A stretch of 64,000 nt of DNA from Bhargavaea sp. CC-171006 (GCF_009761675.1 NZ_QUZH01000013.1:34996-98995), one strand, 5' to 3'; positions 35,518-44,020 are shown, numbered from the stretch's first letter. The notes: generated by a model not told the origin, from the letters alone. Made by a program: numbers and translations.

Positions 35518-35642
35518 TTTCGTCATTCGTGGACTTGATTTCGTCATTCACGTGCTGAGTTTCGTCATTCGGCCACTATATCGGAACGAATGACGAGATT
35601 AAACGGCCGAATGACGAGATTGGAAGGATGAATGACGAAATT
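35518..35642. repeat. 21-bp periodic repeat array B, three copies facing three copies
   Basis: TTTCGTCATTC occurs at 35518, 35539 and 35560; after a 17-bp centre (35571-35587) the opposite orientation GAATGACGAGATT or GAATGACGAAATT occurs at 35588, 35609 and 35630. Spacing within each half is exactly 21 bp. The core is the same as array A, 19 kb away. Together the halves form a discontinuous palindrome that could fold into a long interrupted hairpin on either strand. Confidence 0.88.
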
Positions 35643-35723
35643 ACCTTCAGCCGGCTTCAACGTCACCGACCCAACGGCAATACATGCGGGTGATCCCAGA
35701 TCTCATTCCACTTATTTAGAGCC

Positions 35724-37106
35724 TTACAAACTCTTTATCCAAGGAACCGGCTCAAGTCTGCCCGGACGCTCCCCGCCAAGCAGCAGGTTGTTGTACCGGC
35801 CGGTGTATCCCAGCAAATGGAGAAGCGCAAGTTCGAGATATTGGACGCCAAGCTGGAGAATGGCTTCCTTGTCACGGTCGCTGAGAGCCTGGAGGTTCCG
35901 CCGGTTGGCGTGAATGGTTTCTTTATAATATGCAGCGATCAGCTGCGGGCCGTCTGCGTAGCCTCCTACACGTATCGTGTGGCGTGGAATGGCAGCCGGT
36001 ATTGCGCAGAACTGAAGTAGTCGACGAATCTGCATATCGACGGGGAAGCGCTCGAATTCCTGGGCGGATAGGACCTTTTCTTCTTCGACAAGCACTTTCC
36101 ATGCCAGCTTTACCAATGCGGCGTGTACGGATACCAGACGATTCTCTGCAAAGCCCGCGGATTTCGCACTGAGATACCAATGCAGCAGTCGCGGCAGCGT
36201 CTGCTGCCAGTGCGGAATCGTGAATTTCCCCATCACATTTTCGACCAGGCGACCAAGTTTGTCCTCGGGGTCGTTCCCGACACCGGGACACCAATTGGCC
36301 TGGTTTTTCCAACTGTCGACCGCCGGGACCCGGTACTGCTTGAACATGTTGCCTTGCGCGTCACTGCCGTGGATGCTGCAAATGCCAACGGAACGGCCTG
36401 CATTAAAGGACAGCACCCAATTCAGTGCGTCGATCAGTTCATTGACCGTCTTCGGGTCGGCCGGCTGACCGTCAGTCCTTTCGATGAGACCCGCGTGCGT
36501 CACCCCGTATCCACCCAGTTCATCCAGACTTCGATACGTCTCATCGTAGTTATGGACCTGGTCGAACAGGATCCGATATGCTCCATGCCGGACCCGCATT
36601 CTCCCCCTGTAAACCAGATTCAGATGGCGGATTGGCTCGCCTGCTGTTCCGTAGAAGTTAACGACTGAAAACTGAAGCCGTTCAGCCGGCCGCAACGGCT
36701 GGCTGAACGCCCCACTGATGGACCCGGCTAACTCGCCACTCTCTATATCGAATCGGCTAATGAAGGCTTCTCCCCGGAATCCGGTCGGCGTCATGATTTT
36801 GTAGGTGCGGAAAACGGACTCCTGCAGAAGATTTTCGGCTTTCTCCACGGAGATGCCCAGCCCGGTGATGGTGCCAGCCCACTCAATCTTCGATTCCGGG
36901 TACCACTTCAGCGTAACCTGGCCGTTAAGCTGAAAGATCTCTATTCCGTCTTCCAATGAAAACTCGCCCGAATACAGATGCACTGCCTGATTGACAAAGT
37001 TCATTTTGAGTGGAGAGACCAATGCATCCTCCACATCTGCCGAATCCCCCGCTTTTTCCTTGGATAACCGCACCGCCTGCCTCCGACGAGCCGATTCTAC
37101 GTTCAT
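35724..37106 (-). CDS. Large protein of unknown function
   Basis: 460 residues from ATG 37106 (GAGAGGAGAAAA upstream); the frame is open further upstream but without a better start. The N-terminal half looks beta-rich (AVHLYSGEFSLEDGIEIFQLNGQVTLKWYPE), the C-terminal half helical (LHWYLSAKSAGFAENRLVSVHAALVKLAWKVL). The two-part plan recalls ApeA- or YopA-like proteins in phage and defence contexts, but I cannot confirm any family. No partner gene is adjacent. GC content and codon use are like the neighbours. Confidence 0.65.
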   Translation of the reverse strand: MNVESARRRQAVRLSKEKAGDSADVEDALVSPLKMNFVNQAVHLYSGEFSLEDGIEIFQLNGQVTLKWYPESKIEWAGTITGLGISVEKAENLLQESVFRTYKIMTPTGFRGEAFISRFDIESGELAGSISGAFSQPLRPAERLQFSVVNFYGTAGEPIRHLNLVYRGRMRVRHGAYRILFDQVHNYDETYRSLDELGGYGVTHAGLIERTDGQPADPKTVNELIDALNWVLSFNAGRSVGICSIHGSDAQGNMFKQYRVPAVDSWKNQANWCPGVGNDPEDKLGRLVENVMGKFTIPHWQQTLPRLLHWYLSAKSAGFAENRLVSVHAALVKLAWKVLVEEEKVLSAQEFERFPVDMQIRRLLQFCAIPAAIPRHTIRVGGYADGPQLIAAYYKETIHANRRNLQALSDRDKEAILQLGVQYLELALLHLLGYTGRYNNLLLGGERPGRLEPVPWIKSL

Positions 37107-37548
37107 TACCGATTTTCTCCTCTCCATTCTCATTCCCGTCATTCTAATACCTCGTCGCCAAAACTTATTAGGCTCTGTCGAACAGGCTTGATTCCCACCG
37201 GCGACTGCCTTTAGGATACTCCATCTTGCGACCGCATCCGACTTCTCGTGCAATTCATACCTATCTCCCCAATTCTATGAGGAAACTCCTAATGTTTTTT
37301 TATCATAGCATTCGGTTGACCCTGAAAATATAGAACAAAAGTCCGAACATTTCGTATCATTTCTACACAGATTGTGTTTAATCGACAGTTTACTGCAAGT
37401 CTCATCTCAGTTAACTTATTTCTATGGGAACCGTACTCTCTCACCTAGGCTCTTAATACTTCCAAGCCCCCTTTACTTCCCCACTCCCATCCTCTACACT
37501 GGAGGCATCGGGGCGACCCGAGACACATTAAACTGCATACCGTCATTT
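37107..37548. other. Intergenic region upstream of the TPP riboswitch
   Basis: No gene supported; open frames here are short and without ribosome binding sites. It must contain divergent promoters for the unknown gene (left) and the ykoFEDC leader (right). A TATGAT on the minus strand near 37307 is a possible -10 for the left gene; I see no confident pair for the right one. Confidence 0.5.
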
Positions 37549-37637
37549 GCACTGGGGGTGCCCGTTATGGGCTGAGATGAGAGCGCTGCTCCGATCCCTT
37601 AGAACTCGATCAGGTTAGGACCTGCGTGAGGAAGTGC
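37549..37637 (+). promoter_or_regulatory. TPP riboswitch (thi-box)
   Basis: The P1 helix GCACT/AGTGC (37549-37553, 37633-37637) encloses the conserved GGGTGCCC, GGCTGAGATGAGA (37570-37582), a CCCTTAGAAC segment, then GATCAGGTTAGGACC and GCGTGAGGAAG. This is the canonical TPP aptamer layout. Thiamine pyrophosphate binding is expected to stop expression of the downstream ykoFEDC genes through the terminator at 37686. Confidence 0.95.
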
Positions 37638-37685
37638 GGCGATTTTCATGACGCCCTCATCAATCTGGGCAACTTCTGAAATTAC

Positions 37686-37714
37686 GGCTGCATCTTCACG
37701 GGTGCAGCTTTTTT
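37686..37714 (+). terminator. Riboswitch-controlled terminator
   Basis: GCTGCA (37687-37692) and TGCAGC (37703-37708) followed by TTTTTT, between the TPP aptamer and ykoF. Expected to form when TPP is bound. Confidence 0.85.
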
Positions 37715-37745
37715 GTGTTCATTTTTCAGAAGGGGGTTTTTAGTA

Positions 37746-38336
37746 ATGGAAAATTTGCATTGTGGGGTCAGTCCGATTGTGGGGTTCCGGTTTACGCTGA
37801 ATCCGATGACCGATGATTTTGTTGCGGTCATCAAGGGGGCGCTTGAAGAGGTGGACACGTCTACGGTATGGATGCACACGGATGATGTGTCGACGGTCAT
37901 CCGCGGTAAGCAGGTGCATGTGTTCAATGTGGCGAAGGCGCTTGCACTCCATGCGGCGAAGACCGGCGTTCATGTGGCATTGAACGGCACCTTTTCCGCT
38001 GGCTGCCCGGGAGACACAACCGGGGACGCGTTCCTGGACAAGCCGGATGAGCCGCTGAACAACGACCCGACCAAACAATATGTATCGTCGCAGTTTGCAC
38101 TATATCCGATGAACAACCCGGATTATATGTCGGTGATTTATCGTGAAGTGGAGCGTGCGAAGGAGCGCGGCGTGTTCAATGAGTCGATGCATTACGCGAG
38201 CGGAATCCACGGGGATATCCATGACGTGTTCGACTTCTATGAGGAAACGTTCACCCATGCCCGCTCCGAAGAGCACCGTCACCTCGTCATGACGGTCTCG
38301 ATGAGCATCAACAGTCCGTCCCACGGAGGGAAATGA
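37746..38336 (+). CDS. ykoF: YkoF-type thiamine/HMP-binding protein
   Basis: 196 residues from ATG 37746 (AAGGGGG upstream). Two ferredoxin-like modules in tandem: CGVSPIVGFRFTLNPMTDDFVAVIKGAL, and a second starting FALYPMNNPDYMSVIYREVERAKE. YkoF of B. subtilis has the same tandem architecture and binds thiamine or its pyrimidine (HMP). A mid-protein GCPGDTTGD loop is typical. First gene of ykoFEDC, under TPP control. Confidence 0.9.
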   Translation: MENLHCGVSPIVGFRFTLNPMTDDFVAVIKGALEEVDTSTVWMHTDDVSTVIRGKQVHVFNVAKALALHAAKTGVHVALNGTFSAGCPGDTTGDAFLDKPDEPLNNDPTKQYVSSQFALYPMNNPDYMSVIYREVERAKERGVFNESMHYASGIHGDIHDVFDFYEETFTHARSEEHRHLVMTVSMSINSPSHGGK

Positions 38337-38337
38337 C

Positions 38338-38919
38338 ATGCTGAAGTCATGGAAACTGAAAGAGATTGTACTGATGTCCCTGTTCGGCGTGGTATTCGGC
38401 ATCGTTTATCTCGTTGCCATCCACTTCGGAAACATTTGGGCCGGCCTGATCGGGCCGATCGCCTATGAATGGATGTTCGGCATCTGGTTCATCGTGTCGA
38501 TCCTATCGATGGCGATTATTCGAAAGCCCGGTGCCGCGGTGTTGCCGGAGACGATTGCCGCCATCATTGAAGTTATGCTCGGCAATGCGGTTGGCCCCCG
38601 TCTGATTCTGTCCGGGGTCATCCAGGGCCTCGGTGCGGAAGCCGCATTTGCCGCAACCCGCTACCGCCACTTTAATCTGGCGGTCATGATGCTCGCGGGT
38701 GCCGGCGCTGCAGTGTTCAGCTTCGTGTACGGTTACTTTGTCTCGGGTTATGCCGCATTGGACCCGTCGTTCGTGCTTCTCATGTTCACGCTGCGCGTGC
38801 TGAGCGGCGCCATCATTGCGGGAATCGGCGGCAAGTATCTTGCTGACGGATTGCTCGCAACCGGTGCGCTCCGCGGGTACGCCATCTCGCGGACGAAACA
38901 GGGTGGGGCCGGTGCATGA
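38338..38919 (+). CDS. ykoE: YkoE, ECF substrate-binding membrane component
   Basis: 193 residues, about six membrane helices. YkoE family signatures: LKEIVLMSLFGVVFGIVYL, GPIAYEWMFGIWFI, GAAVLPETIAAIIEVMLGN, LSGVIQGLGAEAAFA. It is the S-component that captures the thiamine precursor for the energy-coupling ABC module. Start ATG 38338 after GGAGGGAAATGAC, one base past the ykoF stop. It ends inside the start of ykoD. Confidence 0.92.
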   Translation: MLKSWKLKEIVLMSLFGVVFGIVYLVAIHFGNIWAGLIGPIAYEWMFGIWFIVSILSMAIIRKPGAAVLPETIAAIIEVMLGNAVGPRLILSGVIQGLGAEAAFAATRYRHFNLAVMMLAGAGAAVFSFVYGYFVSGYAALDPSFVLLMFTLRVLSGAIIAGIGGKYLADGLLATGALRGYAISRTKQGGAGA

Positions 38920-40339
38920 GCACGTCATCTCACTTGCTGACGTTTCATTCCGCTTTCCGGATGATCCTGAAAACACCTTGAACGGTCTGACGTTCGAGAT
39001 TCAACGAGGCGAGCGGGTCGTCATCAGCGGGCCGAGCGGCTGCGGCAAAAGCACTCTGCTTTACCTGCTGAACCGCCTTTATCCCCTCAACTGTGACGGT
39101 ATTGATGAGGGTGATATCCATCTGTTTGGGAAAAGTGCGGATGATTACCGCCCCGGTGAGATCAACCGGCGGATTGCGACCGTTTTCCAGGACCCGGATT
39201 CCCAGTTCTGCATGACGACCGTCGAGGAGGAACTGGCCTTCACGCTGGAAAACTTGCGGGTCCCCCGGGCTGACGTGGAGCGCCGGATTGTGGACGTGCT
39301 CGATCAGACGGGACTCGCGAACTTCCGCCAGTCGGTCATCCAGTCCCTGTCCGGCGGTCAGAAGCAGCGGGTCGCTACCGCCTGCGCACTGATCTCGGAG
39401 CCCGAAATCCTTCTTCTCGACGAACCGCTCGCCCACCTCGACCCGCTGACCGCACGAAATTTTGTCCAGTGGCTGGACGGACTACAACGGCAGACCGGCC
39501 TGACGGTTGTCGCGGTGGAACACCGGCTTGATCTGTGGGAACGTTTTTTCGAAAGAGAGATTGTCCTCGGGTTAGACGGACAGATGATTGCGGATCATCC
39601 GTCCGATTCAAAAGCTCCGGTGGCATTTCCGCAAAGTGCGACCGGCATGACCGGCAGGCCTGCCCTCTCCGTTACAGAACTGTCGGTAGAAATCAGCGGT
39701 AAGCAACTTCTCGCTCCTCTGTCATTCGATGTTGAAGAAGGTGAAATTGCGGTCATCGCGGGGCCGAACGGAAGCGGGAAATCAACGCTCGCCAAGGCGC
39801 TCTGCGGCATTTACAAGCATTCCGGCACCGTCCGGTCGCCCGGCACCGGCTACGTCCCTCAATCACCGGAATTCCTGTTTCTGACGAATTCCGTCGCTGA
39901 TGAACTCGCCTTCTCTGGCCTGGCTACGACGGAAACGCTGAACGATCTAGCAGAACGGCTGATGCTCACTCCCATTTGGGATGCACATCCGTTCTCGGTC
40001 AGCCATGGCCAAAAACGCCGCATCGCAATCGGCACCATGCTCGCCGACAACCGTCCGGTCATCATCATGGACGAACCGACATCCGGCCAGGACACGGCAG
40101 GCCTGCAGGAACTGTTTTCACTCATCAACGAGCGCTCGAGGGAAGGCATCACGTTTCTGATCATCACCCACGACATGGAGTTCGCTGCGGCCGTTGCCGA
40201 CTCGATCCTTCTAATTAATGACGGCAGGCTGACCGGGAAATTCAGGGCGGAGGACGTGTGGGCCGACCCGTCACTGTTGGACGAGCACCATCTCCTCCCG
40301 CCGAGAGGAGCGGACCGCCGTGAGCCGACTTTTGCATGA
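38912..40339 (+). CDS. ykoD: YkoD, tandem ATPase of ECF transporter
   Basis: 475 residues from GTG 38912 (AGGGTGGGG upstream), overlapping ykoE by 8 bp. Two complete ABC ATPase domains: the first with GPSGCGKST, LSGGQKQRV and LLLDEPLAHLD; the second with GPNGSGKST, VSHGQKRRI and IIMDEPTSGQD. The fused A/A' pair is typical of YkoD and drives import together with YkoC and YkoE. Confidence 0.92.
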   Translation: MHEHVISLADVSFRFPDDPENTLNGLTFEIQRGERVVISGPSGCGKSTLLYLLNRLYPLNCDGIDEGDIHLFGKSADDYRPGEINRRIATVFQDPDSQFCMTTVEEELAFTLENLRVPRADVERRIVDVLDQTGLANFRQSVIQSLSGGQKQRVATACALISEPEILLLDEPLAHLDPLTARNFVQWLDGLQRQTGLTVVAVEHRLDLWERFFEREIVLGLDGQMIADHPSDSKAPVAFPQSATGMTGRPALSVTELSVEISGKQLLAPLSFDVEEGEIAVIAGPNGSGKSTLAKALCGIYKHSGTVRSPGTGYVPQSPEFLFLTNSVADELAFSGLATTETLNDLAERLMLTPIWDAHPFSVSHGQKRRIAIGTMLADNRPVIIMDEPTSGQDTAGLQELFSLINERSREGITFLIITHDMEFAAAVADSILLINDGRLTGKFRAEDVWADPSLLDEHHLLPPRGADRREPTFA

Positions 40340-41078
40340 CATGAATCCGTCCGTGAAGTTCATCATCGTGACCGTCTCGATGCTCACGATGGCCTTCTTC
40401 TTTAATCCGTGGACACCGCTCCTGTTCTGGGTCGGAATTCTGGCCCTGCAGTTCACGATGAGCCGGATCAACTGGAAGCTATGGGCGCTGATGATGCTGC
40501 CCTTCACGCTCGGCGCCGTGGGTTATCTATGGACGACACTCGTATTCGGAGCGGACAGCGGCGGTGAAGTCATCGGCTCATTTGCCGGGATCGAAGTCAC
40601 CGACGAGCAATGGGCACATGCCTGGTCACTGACTTTTAGGGTCATGGCTTTTTCAACGCTGTCATTGCTGTTCGCCTTCACCACGAACCCGGTCACCTTT
40701 GTCATGAGCCTCATGCAGCAACTAAAGGTGCCACCGAAAATTGCCTACGGCACGATGGTCGGCTACCAGTTCCTGCCCGTCCTGAAAGACGAACTCACCC
40801 AGATCCGTCAGGCCCAGCGCCTTCGGGGGGTAAGTCAGGACCGGCACTGGTGGCAGCGGGTTGCCGGCACAAGACGACTTCTGATCCCGATGCTTGCCGG
40901 AGCCGTCCGGAAAGCCGAACGCGCGGCTTTCGCGATGGAAGCGAGAGGATTTACCGGCGAGCGAAGGAAGGAATTTTATCGACCTGTAAGAGTGAGCGGC
41001 CGTGATTATGTATTGGCGGGTGTGTTTTTGGCGGTGTTGGCCGTAAGTTGTGCGGCCGGTTTGATTATGGGGAAATAA
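40320..41078 (+). CDS. ykoC: YkoC, ECF transporter T-component
   Basis: 252 residues from GTG 40320 (AGAGGAG upstream), overlapping ykoD by 20 bp. Membrane helices in the first half and after residue 220; the coupling motifs of EcfT proteins are visible as AQRLRGVSQD and ERAAFAMEARGFTGE (the A-R-G signatures that dock on the ATPases). Completes the thiamine-precursor transporter. Confidence 0.9.
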   Translation: MSRLLHDMNPSVKFIIVTVSMLTMAFFFNPWTPLLFWVGILALQFTMSRINWKLWALMMLPFTLGAVGYLWTTLVFGADSGGEVIGSFAGIEVTDEQWAHAWSLTFRVMAFSTLSLLFAFTTNPVTFVMSLMQQLKVPPKIAYGTMVGYQFLPVLKDELTQIRQAQRLRGVSQDRHWWQRVAGTRRLLIPMLAGAVRKAERAAFAMEARGFTGERRKEFYRPVRVSGRDYVLAGVFLAVLAVSCAAGLIMGK

Positions 41079-41081
41079 ATG

Positions 41082-41114
41082 AAGCATCCGGCCTCGGTGG
41101 TCGGATGCTTTTTC
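41082..41114 (+). terminator. Terminator of ykoFEDC
   Basis: AAGCATCCG and CGGATGCTT (41082-41090, 41102-41110) followed by TTTTC. Confidence 0.85.
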
Positions 41115-41146
41115 GTTATGCATTAATTTAAGTTTCTCTTGAGATT

Positions 41147-41265
41147 GAGCGCTCGTAGATTTCTATGAGCGCTTCTATCAGTTCTATGAGCGCTCGCGGT
41201 GATTCTATGAGCGCTTCTCGGACTTCTACGAGCGCTTCTCCCAGTCCTATGAGCGATCAACTGCC
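41147..41265. repeat. 21-bp periodic repeat array C (core TTCTATGAGCGCT)
   Basis: Five units start at 41161, 41182, 41203, 41224 and 41245, each exactly 21 bp: TTCTATGAGCGCT (three times), TTCTACGAGCGCT and TCCTATGAGCGAT, each followed by 8 variable bases. One opposing copy GAGCGCTCGTAGA lies at 41147-41159. The last unit covers the stop codon (41257-41259) of the convergent gene, so the array reaches into coding sequence. Same period and core length as arrays A and B but a different core. Confidence 0.88.
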
Positions 41266-41970
41266 TCTTCCCCGAACAAACACCTTCACTCTCCCGCTCC
41301 GCTCCATCGTCGCAAGCAGGACATCTTCCAAGGTAATAAAGTGCTCCTCTTTTATGACGGACATCAACCAGGCCTCATCCTTTCCCTTCTCCCCGAGCGC
41401 TTTGCGGTCAATTTCCCCTTCCCTCACAACAACCACGGGCAAATCAAATGGCTCAGGCACTATATCAAAATCGCTCCGGGTCGGCCCCTGGTATTGCGGA
41501 CTTTCGAAAAACGAGATGGTGCCGTCTGGCTCCCAGAGTGCCAGCGACAGCTTTTGGATATCCTCAATCTTCGCCTTCCGCGCTTCGGAAAGCAGATAGT
41601 CAATCGTGATGCGGGCTTTTTTCAGGTTCGGGTAAACGAGCTGTCCCTTTTCCACGAGCGGAATCGGGCGGGGCAGGACAAAGTCCCGAACGCGGCCGGA
41701 TTTCAGTACGGCAAATACACTTGCCGAATAGAGGACAACGAGCGCGACCATGGTGATCATCGATCCTTTCAGACCAAGTCCTTCATCTGACAGGGGATGC
41801 GCGATGATGTTCCCGATTGCGATGGCAATTGCAAAGTCCAGCAGACTCAGCTGCGATATTGACCGCTGCCCCATAACCTTGACCACAATCAGCAGAAAAA
41901 AATATGAAACAACCGCCCGCAAAATCCATTGCGTGGCGGTCAGTGTCTCCTGGGCATGAAAAAACTCCAC
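41257..41970 (-). CDS. DUF421 membrane protein (YetF/YcaP family)
   Basis: 237 residues. Three membrane helices at the N-terminus (WILRAVVSYFFLLIVVKVMG, then LSLLDFAIAIAIGNIIA, and MITMVALVVLYSASVFAV), then a cytoplasmic domain with the family blocks GRPIPLVEKGQ-like (PRPIPLVEKGQLVYPNLKKARIT) and LWEPDGTISFF. Function unknown. Its 3' end overlaps the last unit of array C; array D lies just upstream of its start. Confidence 0.85.
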   Translation of the reverse strand: MEFFHAQETLTATQWILRAVVSYFFLLIVVKVMGQRSISQLSLLDFAIAIAIGNIIAHPLSDEGLGLKGSMITMVALVVLYSASVFAVLKSGRVRDFVLPRPIPLVEKGQLVYPNLKKARITIDYLLSEARKAKIEDIQKLSLALWEPDGTISFFESPQYQGPTRSDFDIVPEPFDLPVVVVREGEIDRKALGEKGKDEAWLMSVIKEEHFITLEDVLLATMERSGRVKVFVRGRGS

Positions 41971-42037
41971 CGGCTCCGCCCCTCTCGGTTGTTTTCAGCC
42001 AGTGTGCCCAAAGGGGACGACGATTTAGACTTTTGTT

Positions 42038-42133
42038 GAGCGCGCATAGGTTTCTATGTGCGGTTTTTGCGGTTCTATGCGCGCTTCCAGGGTTTCTATG
42101 CGCGCTCGCGGCGAATCTATGCGCACTCCTAAC
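42038..42133. repeat. 21-bp periodic repeat array D (core TTCTATGCGCGCT)
   Basis: Units start at 42052, 42073, 42094 and 42115 (21-bp spacing): TTCTATGTGCGGT, TTCTATGCGCGCT, TTCTATGCGCGCT and ATCTATGCGCACT. One opposing copy GAGCGCGCATAG is at 42038-42049. It is a close relative of array C but with CGCGC in place of AGCGC, 900 bp away across the DUF421 gene. The terminator of the next gene begins directly beside it. Confidence 0.85.
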
Positions 42134-42161
42134 AAAAAGAGAAGGCGCCACACGCCTTCTC
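42134..42161 (-). terminator. Terminator of the YvbH-like gene
   Basis: GAGAAGGCG and CGCCTTCTC (42139-42147, 42153-42161), with TTTTTG on the minus strand. It abuts array D. Confidence 0.85.
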
Positions 42162-42168
42162 CCATCCA

Positions 42169-42783
42169 TCAATTATTAATATACTTCTCAAACACGTCTC
42201 CGAAGTCTTTCTCATGATACTTGGCACGCGCCTGCTGCATCCAGTCAAAACCGAACTCGGTGAGCTGCTTGTACTGGTCCGCAAGCTGGACGTCGGATGG
42301 TCGCGCATTGTGCAGCACCTGAACGGCCCTGTCGAGACTCTGTGTCGCCATGTCCATCTGGATGCTGTTTTCGTGCGTGACTTCAGCAATGTAGACGAGC
42401 GCCTTGTACAGGTCTTTCAGCTGATCCAGCTGCTTTTTGTCCACATCGATGCTGTATGCCTGGTTGCCTAATGTAAACTTGATTTCGACATCAAGGTCGA
42501 CTTTCCCGGCGGTCTCAAGTGTGACATCCGCGAACTTGTATTGCGAGTACGCGTAGCGCTTCAGCGTCCGCTTGGAAGACACTGCAGTGTCCCCGTCCAC
42601 ATGGATGAACGCGATATTCGTGAAGCAGTACTCGTCCGCTTTCGTCTTGATCAGGAAATATATTTTCTCGTTGTCTTCATGGCGGATATAATCATCGGCG
42701 TCCGTCTTGTCATAGTCCGCCGGTCCGATGATCTTCCCGATATCCGACAATCCGAGCGCGTCGGAAGCGATTTTCTTCAGCAT
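42169..42783 (-). CDS. PH domain protein with YvbH-like oligomerisation region
   Basis: 204 residues, the usual YvbH length. N-terminal PH-like domain: KIYFLIKTKADEYCFTNIAFIHVDGD, then SSKRTLKRYAYSQYKFADVTLETAG. The C-terminal helical part (QLDQLKDLYKALVYIAEVTHEN ... TEFGFDWMQQARAKYHEKDF) resembles the YvbH extension thought to mediate oligomerisation. Function unknown. Monocistronic. Confidence 0.8.
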   Translation of the reverse strand: MLKKIASDALGLSDIGKIIGPADYDKTDADDYIRHEDNEKIYFLIKTKADEYCFTNIAFIHVDGDTAVSSKRTLKRYAYSQYKFADVTLETAGKVDLDVEIKFTLGNQAYSIDVDKKQLDQLKDLYKALVYIAEVTHENSIQMDMATQSLDRAVQVLHNARPSDVQLADQYKQLTEFGFDWMQQARAKYHEKDFGDVFEKYINN

Positions 42784-42895
42784 GGTGCAGCCCCTCTTCC
42801 TCTATATAAATATACTTTCAGTATATCATTTCATAGGAGGTGCTTCGGACCAAAATATAGGAGCTGCCGATGCACTTGACACAGTCACGATCACA

Positions 42896-44020
42896 TCATC
42901 CGTTCACTGACGCACCCCGCAATGGATGATAAACACTCAAATCCATTCCGGTCTCCTCGCCCATCGCCAGACAGGCGGCCAGATAGCCGACGTAAGGCCC
43001 CATTGTCAGTCCCGATGGTCCAAGCCCGGTCGCCACGATAACCTGCCGTGGTTCATCAAGCTTCCCTAATAGTGGAAGGGAATCCTCCCCCATAGGCCGG
43101 AAGCCGATCCGGACTTCCTTAAGCGTGCCCTCCGAGAGTCCCGGAGCGATCCGGAGCGCTTCACCCGCGACTTCATGGACCCCACCGACTGTCTGCCGAT
43201 AATCGAATCCCGACCCGGTCTCCCTTGTGGCACCTGCGACCACTCGTGAATCGTCAAACGCCAGCATGTAGTGAGTGCTCTGGGGCAGGATGACCGGCCA
43301 GTCAGACGTGTCCTCATCCTGCATATCAATGTGAAGAATCTGCCCCCGCTGCGGCTGCACGTTCACCCGCACACCGAGCGGTTCCAGAAGATCCGGAACC
43401 CAGGCGCCTGCAGTGATGATCACTTGGTTAGCGTCGATGACCTCGCCCGCTGCAGCCACACCCGTCAGCCGGTCCCCATCCGATACGAGACTCGCTTCTC
43501 CCTCCACAATGCGCGCCCCGTTTTTCCCTGCCGCCCGCACCATGGCCTCGCGCAGGAGCCGGCCGTCGATCCTGGCCGCACCCGACACAAAGACGGACTC
43601 CAGTTCCTCGTTTAATGGAGGGAACCTGCGTCGGGTCTCCTTGGCATCCAGCCGCAGGACCTCACCGAGTTCAGGCGCCTCACCCTTCTTCGCCCTCACC
43701 GCCTCCTCTATCCGGTCAAGCTCCTCCTGCCGGTCGCTCACACAAAGCGCGCCGACCCGCTTATAGCTGGTCCCGCTTTCTCCGTCCTCTTCAAGATGCC
43801 GGACCAGTTCCGGATAAAACTTCGCCCCCTCTTTCGCCAGCCGATACCAATCAGGATTCTCAACATGGGACACCCATGGACAGATGATCCCCGCTCCAGC
43901 CAGTGTCGCTTTCCCTTGCTGGTCCTTGTCGATCAGAATCACTTCAGTATCTGCCCGCCTGCTCAGATGATAGGCGGCGCTTGCCCCGACGATGCCCGCT
44001 CCGATGATGGCAACTTTCAT
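42896..44020 (-). CDS. FAD-dependent oxidoreductase of the DAO family
   Basis: 374 residues. FAD-binding GAGIVGASAAYHLSRR (7-22) and the DAO-family C-terminal IGFRPMGEDSLPLLG with GLGPSGLTMGPYVGYL. A mid-protein VIITAGAWVPDLLEPLG is typical of D-amino acid and glycine oxidases/dehydrogenases. Likely oxidises an amino acid or sarcosine-like amine. Start ATG 44020 follows TTAGGAGGGACAC. 44021-44150 holds nothing recognisable. Confidence 0.85.
   Translation of the reverse strand: MKVAIIGAGIVGASAAYHLSRRADTEVILIDKDQQGKATLAGAGIICPWVSHVENPDWYRLAKEGAKFYPELVRHLEEDGESGTSYKRVGALCVSDRQEELDRIEEAVRAKKGEAPELGEVLRLDAKETRRRFPPLNEELESVFVSGAARIDGRLLREAMVRAAGKNGARIVEGEASLVSDGDRLTGVAAAGEVIDANQVIITAGAWVPDLLEPLGVRVNVQPQRGQILHIDMQDEDTSDWPVILPQSTHYMLAFDDSRVVAGATRETGSGFDYRQTVGGVHEVAGEALRIAPGLSEGTLKEVRIGFRPMGEDSLPLLGKLDEPRQVIVATGLGPSGLTMGPYVGYLAACLAMGEETGMDLSVYHPLRGASVNG

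Larger units (their letters stand above)
35168..35723. other. Intergenic region between comK and a large unknown gene
   Basis: No gene seen. The left part (35168-35340) is AT-rich and should hold the comK promoter. The right part holds a long hairpin and the inverted repeat array B, both listed separately. Confidence 0.6.

Noticed and set aside
35518..35642. CRISPR array
   Set aside because: Repeats are about 13 nt with 8-nt gaps, degenerate and in both orientations; no cas genes are present.
41165..41262. Ser-rich protein encoded across array C
   Set aside because: The heptad pattern results from the 21-bp period; no start site signal, and similar pseudo-repeats appear in several frames and strands of all arrays.
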